Below are positions 7,337 through 12,523 of a stretch of 12,523 nt of DNA, piece after piece. Both the position numbers and the translations under genes were made by a program. The notes under the pieces are model-generated. The model had not been told where the DNA came from and ran no database searches. It worked only from the letters and a program-made list of their open reading frames with translations. The first letter of the stretch is position 1, and each line of letters opens with the position of its first letter. The stretch covers positions 1-12,523 of the forward strand of contig SLQC01000125.1 in NCBI GenBank assembly GCA_007131625.1, given 5' to 3'. This DNA is from Balneolales bacterium. Its GTDB lineage: Bacteria; Bacteroidota; Rhodothermia; Balneolales; Natronogracilivirgulaceae.

Positions 7337-8518
7337 ATGAACGAAGTACAGCAGTTAGATCAGAAAAGTCATTTTCAGACATACAAAAGACTTCCGATAA
7401 CATTGAGTCACGGAAAGGGAGCGCGCGTTTGGGATACGGACGGCAAGGAGTATATCGATATGTTGGGCGGGATTGCGGTCAACGCTCTGGGTCACGCACA
7501 TCCGGCACTGGTTCATGCCATCAAAAACCAGGTGGAAAAACTGATACATGTCTCAAATTTCTTTACTACTGTCCCACAGGCCCGGCTTGCTGATAAACTT
7601 ACATCAATAAGTGGACTCGACCGGGTTTTTTTATGCAACAGCGGCCTGGAGGCTACCGAAGGTGCATTTAAAACTGCCAGAAAATATGCGAACAAAAAGG
7701 GCCGGACCGGACCAATCCTTTCCATGGAGGGATGTTTTCACGGACGATCCATCGCTGCCATCGCTTCGGGCAAGGAGAAATATCAACAGGGATTTAAACC
7801 GATGCCGGCGGGCTTTCAGCAGATTCCGTTTAACAGTACTGAGGCACTGGACGAGTACGTAGACGACCAGACCGTAGCAGTAATTATAGAACCGGTGCAG
7901 GGTGAAGAGGGAATAATTCCGGCCAACCCTGACTTTTTGCAATATGCGCGAGAAAAATGCGACAAGCACAGAGCATTGCTGATCTTTGATGAGATTCAGT
8001 GTGGCATCGCCCGTACCGGCAAGATGTTTGCATGGGAACATAGCGGCGTTCGTCCGGATATCATGACTCTTGCCAAAGGACTAGGTGGCGGAGTGCCCAT
8101 CGGGGCCCTGTTGGCCAAAGAAGAAGTCGCTTTGGCATTGCAGCCGGGAGATCACGGTACCACGTTCGGTGGAAATCCGCTGGCTTCTGCAGCTGCTCTT
8201 GCCGTACTCAATACCATTGAAAAAGATCAGATCATTGAGCAGGTCAGGGAAAACGGTGCCTACCTGATACAATACCTTGGCGAGCAGGTGTCTGGAAATC
8301 CCCTTGTTAAGGAGATTCGTGGAATGGGCCTTATGGTGGGTATTGAGCTCCATAAAGAGGGTGCGAATATTATGAAGAAAATGCTCGACCGCGGTGTTAT
8401 CGCCAATGTTGCGTCGTTGAAAGTTATCCGGTTTGTACCACCTCTGATCATTAGAAGGGATGATCTGAAAAAGGCGGTAGATGTATTAAAGTCGGTGCTC
8501 GAAGAGGAATCGAGTTGA
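7337..8518 (+). CDS. argD: Class III PLP aminotransferase, acetylornithine aminotransferase type
   Basis: A 393-residue cytoplasmic PLP enzyme of the acetylornithine aminotransferase/ornithine aminotransferase family, which moves an amino group between N-acetylornithine (or a similar omega-amino substrate) and 2-oxoglutarate. Seen in order: DMLGGIAVNALGHAHP (41-56), the phosphate-binding region CNSGLEATEGAFKTARKY (100-117), FHGRSIAA (134-141), IIEPVQGEEG (183-192), FDEIQCGIARTG (217-228) with Asp218 contacting the PLP ring nitrogen, TLAKGLGGG (244-252) with Lys247 as the Schiff-base lysine, HGTTFGGNPLASAAA (273-287), and VIRFVPPLII (363-372). The usual NSGAEANE is here NSGLEATE, a modest departure. 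Length and C-terminus fit ArgD or LysJ; no arginine or lysine genes adjoin, so the substrate is inferred. It stands alone, divergent from the acyltransferase and converging with the ABC permease. No Shine-Dalgarno precedes the ATG. Confidence 0.9.
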   Translation: MNEVQQLDQKSHFQTYKRLPITLSHGKGARVWDTDGKEYIDMLGGIAVNALGHAHPALVHAIKNQVEKLIHVSNFFTTVPQARLADKLTSISGLDRVFLCNSGLEATEGAFKTARKYANKKGRTGPILSMEGCFHGRSIAAIASGKEKYQQGFKPMPAGFQQIPFNSTEALDEYVDDQTVAVIIEPVQGEEGIIPANPDFLQYAREKCDKHRALLIFDEIQCGIARTGKMFAWEHSGVRPDIMTLAKGLGGGVPIGALLAKEEVALALQPGDHGTTFGGNPLASAAALAVLNTIEKDQIIEQVRENGAYLIQYLGEQVSGNPLVKEIRGMGLMVGIELHKEGANIMKKMLDRGVIANVASLKVIRFVPPLIIRRDDLKKAVDVLKSVLEEESS

Positions 8519-8522
8519 ATAA

Positions 8523-8539
8523 GTCCAGATTATTTGGAC
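8523..8539. terminator. Small hairpin in the convergent gap
   Basis: GTCCA(7 bases)TGGAC forms a 5-base-pair stem in the 50-base space between the aminotransferase stop and the ABC permease stop. Its position between convergent genes suits a shared terminator, but the stem is short and neither side has a clear T-run, so evidence is weak. Confidence 0.3.
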
Positions 8540-8568
8540 ATTGTATATTACCGGAGTGTTTCTATCAA

Positions 8569-9786
8569 TTATTCGCGTTGCAAGGCTACGATCGGATCGA
8601 GTCGGGATGCTTTCCAGGCCGGATAAAAACCAAAAAAGAGACCAACAACGGCAGATACACTAACGGCTACGATCATCGCTTCTGTTGAAAATAAAGCCGG
8701 CCAGCCGGCATAACTGGCGATGGCTTCGGTAGCAAACAGCCCGAGAAGAATTCCTCCGAGCCCACCTAACAGACAGAGGATGACAGATTCAATAAGAAAC
8801 TGCAAGAGTACATCGGAAGAGCGTGCACCGACCGCAAGCCGCAATCCCACTTCCCGGGTTCGTTCTGTCACACTTACCAGCATGACATTCATGATACCTA
8901 TCCCCCCCACAAACAGGGAAATACCGGCAATCGATGCAAGCAGCCAGGTCATTATTCGGGATGTCTCTGTCGCTGCCTGGGCGACTTCCTCCTGTGTTTG
9001 AATCGTAAAGTCATTATCCTGGTAAGGTGCCAAACGATGCCGCTCCCGCAACAGGTCGGTGATTTTTGTGCGAGCGATCTTCATGGAACTTTCGTCGTAT
9101 ACCTGGACATTTATGACCATGGCGTGAGATCTCCCGGAAATTCTTTGAAATGCAGTGGTGTGGGGTACAATGATGATGTCATCCTGAACAGAGCCCATCA
9201 AGGACATTCCTTTGGTTTCAAGCACACCTATCACTGTAAGGGGAAGTCCTCTCACACGGATGGTTTCACCAATAGGATCGGCACCCTCAAATAGTCCATC
9301 AATGATTGTTTGTCCAACAACGGCAACAAGAGAAGCGCGTTCGACATCATCTTCGGTGAACATTTCGCCACTTTCAATAGGCCACTGACGAATCTGCAGG
9401 TAATCAGCTGATTGGCCATATATCCTGGTGTGCCAGTTCTGATTTCCATAAACAACGACGCGCTGTGAGCGCACTTCCGGACTTGCAGCAATTACTTCAG
9501 GTATCTCTTCTTTTAAAGCGATGGCGTCCTCAACCGTTAGCGTATTGGCACTACCGCCTCCAATGCTAACACCTCCAAGCGATCGTTCACCGGGAAAAAC
9601 CAGCATTACATTCTGTCCAAGTCTGTTGACTTGCTCTTTCACCTCGGAGCTGGCACCCTGTCCAAGGCCTACCATGGTGATGACAGCCGCAACGCCGATG
9701 ATGATGCCCAGTGCGGTCAGAATTGTTCGCATGGTATTTCGGCGAAGTGCATTTATGGCAACATAGGGTATTGCACTCAGTTTCAT
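8569..9786 (-). CDS. MacB-type ABC transporter permease (FtsX fold)
   Basis: A 405-residue inner-membrane subunit with the four-helix MacB/FtsX layout: TM1 about residues 20-42 (ILTALGIIIGVAAVITMVG), a large periplasmic MacB_PCD domain about 45-278, TM2 about 280-303, TM3 about 328-352 and TM4 about 370-390. The conserved cytoplasmic segment TERTREVGLRLAVGAR (307-322) that couples to the ATPase, and the ending FYPAWKASRLDPIVALQRE-like motif, are both clear. A glycine- and serine-rich stretch (GGVSIGGGS, 71-79) lies in the periplasmic domain. Such proteins act as mechanotransmission units that use cytoplasmic ATP hydrolysis to move periplasmic substrates through a TolC-like channel. ATPase and permease are separate genes here, unlike E. 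coli MacB, where they are fused. It lies 307 bases downstream of the ATPase gene. The start is ATG without a visible Shine-Dalgarno. Confidence 0.94.
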   Translation of the reverse strand: MKLSAIPYVAINALRRNTMRTILTALGIIIGVAAVITMVGLGQGASSEVKEQVNRLGQNVMLVFPGERSLGGVSIGGGSANTLTVEDAIALKEEIPEVIAASPEVRSQRVVVYGNQNWHTRIYGQSADYLQIRQWPIESGEMFTEDDVERASLVAVVGQTIIDGLFEGADPIGETIRVRGLPLTVIGVLETKGMSLMGSVQDDIIIVPHTTAFQRISGRSHAMVINVQVYDESSMKIARTKITDLLRERHRLAPYQDNDFTIQTQEEVAQAATETSRIMTWLLASIAGISLFVGGIGIMNVMLVSVTERTREVGLRLAVGARSSDVLLQFLIESVILCLLGGLGGILLGLFATEAIASYAGWPALFSTEAMIVAVSVSAVVGLFFGFYPAWKASRLDPIVALQRE

Positions 9787-9916
9787 CTGTTTATAATTTT
9801 TGATTTCTTAAGGACAGATGTAATGTTCATGACGGAAATAAACATGCTTTTGTGTGTCGAATTTCCGACATAACCATTTCATCTGAAAATTACCTTTGAT
9901 TTTTAAAGTCACATAG

Positions 9917-9979
9917 TATACCAATGCCGGTAATAATCATGCACCACTTTGTAAAAAATATTACCTCGCCATTGGTATA
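9917..9979. repeat. Long two-part inverted repeat between ATPase and permease genes
   Basis: TATACCAATG at 9917-9926 pairs perfectly with CATTGGTATA at 9970-9979. After an asymmetric internal loop (2 and 4 bases), GGTAATA at 9929-9935 pairs with TATTACC at 9959-9965, leaving a 23-base apical loop. The total of 17 base pairs in one dyad is well beyond casual palindromes. In RNA from the ABC unit this would be a stable hairpin about 130 bases before the permease start. It could also be a small palindromic repeat element. Confidence 0.7.
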
Positions 9980-10002
9980 TCGCTTACGAATTTCACCGGG
10001 CA

Positions 10003-10027
10003 TTTTAATAAATATTTCTTATTAAAA
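10003..10027. repeat. AT-only 9-base inverted repeat
   Basis: TTTTAATAA at 10003-10011 and TTATTAAAA at 10019-10027 are exact complements around a 7-base loop. Made only of A and T, the hairpin is weak thermally, but with its neighbours it adds to a palindrome-rich spacer. AT-rich sequence makes chance occurrence plausible. Confidence 0.45.
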
Positions 10028-10062
10028 AATGTCATATGGAGTATCTGCGACTACAATCATAC

Positions 10063-10082
10063 TAATGTGTATCAATACATTA
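10063..10082. repeat. Hairpin just after the ABC ATPase stop codon
   Basis: TAATGT at 10063-10068 pairs with ACATTA at 10077-10082; with one G-U and one more A-U pair the stem reaches 8 with a 4-base loop. It begins 11 bases after the ATPase stop codon in the direction of transcription. The position fits a 3'-end or attenuation signal, but it is AT-rich and has no adjacent T-run. Confidence 0.4.
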
Positions 10083-10093
10083 GCATGGATGAT

Positions 10094-10864
10094 TCACAAG
10101 GAGAGTAAATCTTCGGTTTCTATTTCAATCTCTTCTTCATCCTTCCAATTCGCTAACTCTTCAACAGCATTGAGCGGTGTTATATTTTTATCACTTCGTA
10201 TCAATCCGTCGCGCAGTGTAATGATCCTGCTGGCAAACTTTGCAAGATCCGGTTCATGTGTTACCATTAAAATAGTAAGGCCATCCCGGTTTAGCTTCTG
10301 GAACAAATTAAGGATTTCCAGGCTGGTGCGGCTGTCAAGATTTCCGGTTGGTTCATCTGCCAGCAGCAGGTCAGGTCGGGTCACCAGCGCACGAGCGATT
10401 GCCACTCTCTGTTTTTGACCCCCCGAAAGTTCATTGGGAGTATGTTCTGCACGATCTTCCAAACCTACAATTTTAAGGGCTTCCGATGCACGTTTATGAA
10501 TCTTTTTCCAGCTTAATCCTTCCGTCCGGTAGAGCAGAGGGAGTTCTACATTTTCAAGAGCCGAAGTACGGGGCAGCAGATGAAACGCCTGAAATACGAA
10601 TCCAAGGGTTCTGTTTCTGATTGTAGCAAGGTGATCTCGTGAAAACTTAGCAACATCTTCACCACGCAGCAGATAACTTCCCACAGTCGGACTGTCAAGG
10701 CAACCGAGAATGTTCATCATGGTGGACTTACCTGATCCGCTAGCACCCATGAATGCGACAAACTCCCCTTTATCTATCTCAAGATTGATTCCTCGCAGAG
10801 CTTCAACCAACAGATTTCCTGTACGATAGGTTTTGGTTATACCTTTGAATTGTACGATTGCCAT
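10094..10864 (-). CDS. ABC transporter ATPase (MacB/LolD type)
   Basis: A 256-residue cytoplasmic ATPase that powers the FtsX-type permease encoded downstream. All nucleotide-binding motifs are intact: Walker A GASGSGKST (40-48), Q-loop Gln92 in FVFQAFHLLP, signature LSGGQKQRVAIARAL (146-160), Walker B LLLADE (166-171) with catalytic Glu171, D-loop TGNLDSRT, and switch His203 in MVTHEPDLA. These matches place it in the MacB/LolD/FtsE clade. Beyond the usual end there is an acidic C-terminal tail (DEEEIEIETED, about 242-252) that most relatives of about 225-235 residues lack. The adaptor gene ends 24 bases upstream, so the two are co-transcribed. The nearest permease is 307 bases downstream on the same strand. 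The start is ATG without a Shine-Dalgarno. Confidence 0.95.
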   Translation of the reverse strand: MAIVQFKGITKTYRTGNLLVEALRGINLEIDKGEFVAFMGASGSGKSTMMNILGCLDSPTVGSYLLRGEDVAKFSRDHLATIRNRTLGFVFQAFHLLPRTSALENVELPLLYRTEGLSWKKIHKRASEALKIVGLEDRAEHTPNELSGGQKQRVAIARALVTRPDLLLADEPTGNLDSRTSLEILNLFQKLNRDGLTILMVTHEPDLAKFASRIITLRDGLIRSDKNITPLNAVEELANWKDEEEIEIETEDLLSL

Positions 10865-10888
10865 TTTTGAGGAAGCTTTTATTGCGAA

Positions 10889-12049
10889 TTAATATTGAGC
10901 CTGGCTGCCACCAAAGAAACTTCGTCTTTCACCTGTGTCTTGCTGTGTCAATGACAGTCCGACTGCAAGCTGGTCTCCCAGTTCAAGACCCTCTATAATT
11001 TCCGTAAAAAGACCATCACTCAACCCTGTTTTAACGGGAACGGCTACAAGCTCTTCATTTTGAACCCTGTAGACCAGCCCGTTATGATTATTATCATCAG
11101 TATTCAGTTCAGAAGGGGTTTCAGGTCTGATGTTATCTGGCAAACGTGCTCTCAAAGCATTATTGCGCAATCGTAATACATCCTTACGCTCATCAGTAAT
11201 GATAGCGACCTCCGCTGTCATGCCGGGTTTGAGCAGCATTTCACTATTGTCAACGGCAACAATTGTTTCGTAGTGGACGACATTGTCTTCAACGATCGGT
11301 GCATTGCGGACCTGGATAACTTCCCCTGTGAATTCACGGTTCCGGTGTCCATCCACCTGAAACGCCACCAATTGTCCGTCTTCAACTTGCCCGATATCAG
11401 CTTCTGAAACATTTGCATAGATATGCATCTGACTGAGATCGGTGGCAATTTCAAAGAGAATCGGAGCACTGAGACTGGCAGCTACAGTTTGGCCGACATC
11501 CACATTGCGTGATAAAACGATTCCATCCGTTGGTGCGTAAATCGTTGAACGATTCAATTCGAGTTTTGCCCGATCGAGAGTGTACCTGCGTACACGCACC
11601 ATTGCTTCGGCCTGACGCAAATTGGCACTGGCTTCCTCCAGTTCCGAGGGTGGGATAAACTGTCGTTCACGCAACAATTGAGTACGTTCCCATTGGTGTC
11701 TGGCAAGTTCCAAACCGGCTTCAGCTGATTCCAGCTCTGCTTCTGCAGAACTTACTTCTGCAGCAAACCCAGACGGGTCTAATTGTGCTATGACTTGTCC
11801 TCTTTCCACTCTGCTGTTGAAATCGACATAAATTTCATCAACAATTCCGGATACCTGACTGCCGACCGTTACTTTCTGTACCGGCTGCAATGTGCCGTGA
11901 GCAACGATACGTTGAGATACATCACCTCGTTCCACAATTTCTGTATGCAGAGATGGCAAGCCTCCCTCTTCAGAACCATAGAGCATCGCACCCCACCATG
12001 CAGCGCCACCAATCAACATCAGCACAAAACTTATTTTCCCGTATTTCAT
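10889..12049 (-). CDS. MacA-like periplasmic adaptor of the ABC efflux unit (HlyD/MFP family)
   Basis: A 386-residue membrane-fusion protein anchored by an uncleaved N-terminal helix (residues 6-24, with no lipobox cysteine), unlike the lipoprotein adaptor of the RND pump. Domains, roughly: first lipoyl half 57-92 (VTVGSQVSGIVDEIYVD), alpha-helical hairpin 93-165 rich in Ala and Glu, second lipoyl half 166-190 (STIYAPTDGIVLSRNVDVGQ), beta-barrel 205-285 ending in LLKPGMTAEVAI, and membrane-proximal domain 290-365 with a polar insert ELNTDDNNHNG (314-324). It is first in the unit, followed by the ATPase after 24 bases and then the permease, the usual macA-macB order. It should bridge the permease to a TolC-like channel not encoded here. 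An AAGGA sequence (12060-12064) lies about 10 bases before the start. Substrates of such pumps include macrolides, peptides, lipids and siderophores, so no substrate is assigned. Confidence 0.94.
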   Translation of the reverse strand: MKYGKISFVLMLIGGAAWWGAMLYGSEEGGLPSLHTEIVERGDVSQRIVAHGTLQPVQKVTVGSQVSGIVDEIYVDFNSRVERGQVIAQLDPSGFAAEVSSAEAELESAEAGLELARHQWERTQLLRERQFIPPSELEEASANLRQAEAMVRVRRYTLDRAKLELNRSTIYAPTDGIVLSRNVDVGQTVAASLSAPILFEIATDLSQMHIYANVSEADIGQVEDGQLVAFQVDGHRNREFTGEVIQVRNAPIVEDNVVHYETIVAVDNSEMLLKPGMTAEVAIITDERKDVLRLRNNALRARLPDNIRPETPSELNTDDNNHNGLVYRVQNEELVAVPVKTGLSDGLFTEIIEGLELGDQLAVGLSLTQQDTGERRSFFGGSQAQY

Positions 12050-12398
12050 CTACATTTTTTCCTTATGGCTTTATTTATTTAATGTGTTTTATCTATATCA
12101 ATTATTTTTTTTCTGATGCCGCTCACCCAATGAAGCGCGTAATGGACCTTATGAATTATATATTTGAAACGCTTGAAACTAAAATGTAATACTCAGGCGT
12201 CAGTATATCAAAAGCATTCGTCATGGATGTTTCATTCTTCTGATAACTTTCAGAAAAGTAAAAAACCTAAATTTAGACAACTTTAATTATAACGGTCACA
12301 TAGCTGTTTTTATTAACTAGGGTCTGCTGATTTTCTCCATACGGACAGATAAATATAAAGATAACAACATTTTATGTGGATAAGTTTTTGTTATTTTT
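12050..12398. other. AT-rich spacer upstream of the ABC unit, entering the insertion sequence
   Basis: No gene is visible. The left part (12050 to about 12319) should contain the promoter of the leftward ABC unit. One weak candidate reads TTGATA, 17 bases, ATAAAT on the minus strand near 12070-12100. The right part (from about 12320) probably belongs to the insertion sequence. It carries a perfect DnaA-box sequence on the minus strand (TTATCCACA, complement at 12375-12383) and the motif GGATAAGT twice, at 12378-12385 and 12402-12409. Confidence 0.5.
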
Positions 12399-12403
12399 GG
12401 AGG
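12399..12403 (+). promoter_or_regulatory. Strong ribosome binding site of the transposase leader ORF
   Basis: GGAGG is followed after 8 bases by ATG at 12412. This is the clearest Shine-Dalgarno in a window where nearly all other genes lack one, and it serves the leader ORF rather than the transposase ATG, which is 46 bases further on. Confidence 0.65.
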
Positions 12404-12451
12404 ATAAGTGCATGAATAATCGTATTTTGCAAATAAAATCCGTGCACTTAT
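12404..12451 (+). promoter_or_regulatory. Inverted repeat enclosing the transposase translation start
   Basis: ATAAGTGCA at 12404-12412 and TGCACTTAT at 12443-12451 are exact complements; a U-G and a G-C pair extend the RNA stem to 11. The 3' arm includes the first two bases of the transposase ATG, and the 5' arm covers the leader start codon. The loop is 26 bases. In the folded mRNA the transposase start would be occluded. Confidence 0.65.
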
Positions 12452-12453
12452 GA
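12412..12453 (+). CDS. 13-codon leader ORF overlapping the transposase start
   Basis: The ORF encodes MNNRILQIKSVHL and ends with TGA that overlaps the transposase ATG as ATGA. It has the GGAGG site described above. The peptide has no recognisable motif, so its role, if any, is probably the act of translation: ribosomes reading it would unfold the flanking stem and could restart at the overlapping ATG. This is inference from layout; conservation has not been tested. Confidence 0.45.
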   Translation: MNNRILQIKSVHL

Positions 12454-12523
12454 TTCAATATACTCCGGCAAAACAACTCACACTTGAAGGATTTGAGCAC
12501 CCTTTCGATTTAGCTCTCGATGC
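12450..12523 (+). CDS. Transposase N-terminus, IS5/IS1182-like DUF772 type (partial)
   Basis: Twenty-four codons run off the right edge, beginning MIQYTPAKQLTLEGFEHPF. This opening (YTP..QLTLEGF..PF followed by a LD pair) resembles the N-terminus of transposases with a DUF772 domain common in Bacteroidota and Balneolota. I recall the resemblance from the family rather than from a search. An in-frame stop at 12417-12419 and the lack of other start codons make ATG 12450 the only candidate start. It has no Shine-Dalgarno of its own. The catalytic DDE domain is outside the window, so whether the gene is intact is unknown. Confidence 0.6.
   Translation, partial: MIQYTPAKQLTLEGFEHPFDLALD

Larger units (their letters stand above)
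9787..10093. other. 307-base structured spacer inside the ABC transporter unit
   Basis: No gene is credible here. The AT-rich spacer separates the ATPase stop from the permease start and is unusually rich in dyads. The three strongest have their own entries; a fourth, TGTCG(6 bases)CGACA, is at 9855-9870. It may contain an additional promoter for the permease or an RNA element that sets permease expression, but no promoter motif is convincing. Confidence 0.6.
12320..12523 (+). mobile_element. Left end of an insertion sequence (partial)
   Basis: The element is inferred from the transposase start at 12450. The exact left boundary is not provable here because the right end lies outside the window. 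GGGTCTGCTGATTTTC at 12320-12335, directly after AACTAG, is the best candidate terminal repeat because it is GC-richer than its surroundings and sits at a sensible distance (130 bases) from the transposase. The element is oriented away from the ABC efflux unit, and lies about 270 bases upstream of that unit's adaptor gene. Confidence 0.4.

Noticed and set aside
8523..8539. Strong bidirectional rho-independent terminator
   Set aside because: The stem is only five pairs and lacks a T-run on either side, so I list it only as a weak candidate.
8569..10864. A frameshifted or broken macB fusion gene
   Set aside because: ATPase and permease are each complete with proper starts and stops and are separated by 307 bases. 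Separate genes are common in this family, so no decay needs to be invoked.

Overview
The window looks like the chromosome of a Gram-negative bacterium of the Bacteroidota/Balneolota type. This is an inference from the mix of RND and ABC envelope pumps, a lipoprotein adaptor, mostly absent Shine-Dalgarno sequences, AT-rich spacers and the start of a DUF772-type transposase. No marker gene proves the taxon. Coding is dense. Six genes on the minus strand have assigned families, plus one partial unknown gene at the left edge. The plus strand carries an aminotransferase and, at the right edge, the beginning of a transposase.

Left part (1-6807, all minus strand, transcribed right to left): a PlsC-type acyltransferase, then a two-gene efflux unit (lipoprotein membrane-fusion adaptor followed by a 1046-residue RND permease), then a PfkB-family sugar kinase followed after 14 bases by the first 63 codons of an unidentified basic protein that runs off the left edge. 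The sugar-kinase pair has its own 179-base leader region and is probably a separate unit.

Middle (6808-8568): a 529-base spacer between divergent genes carries two kinds of non-coding repeats, a pair of 25-base copies 52 bases apart and about nine degenerate 17-19 base tandem copies. It leads into a PLP-dependent class III aminotransferase of the acetylornithine type on the plus strand, which converges with the next block.

Right part (8569-12049, minus strand): a MacAB-like three-gene unit transcribed in the order adaptor, ATPase, permease. Adaptor and ATPase are 24 bases apart. ATPase and permease are separated by a 307-base spacer rich in inverted repeats. Neither this pump nor the RND pump has a TolC-type outer-membrane channel gene in the window, so both probably use one encoded elsewhere.

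Right edge (about 12320-12523): the left end of an insertion sequence. Its transposase start codon lies in a long inverted repeat and overlaps the stop codon of a 13-codon leader ORF that has a strong GGAGG ribosome binding site. This arrangement suggests translational control of transposition and is the most interesting local signal. I see no CRISPR array, tRNA, rRNA or defence system.
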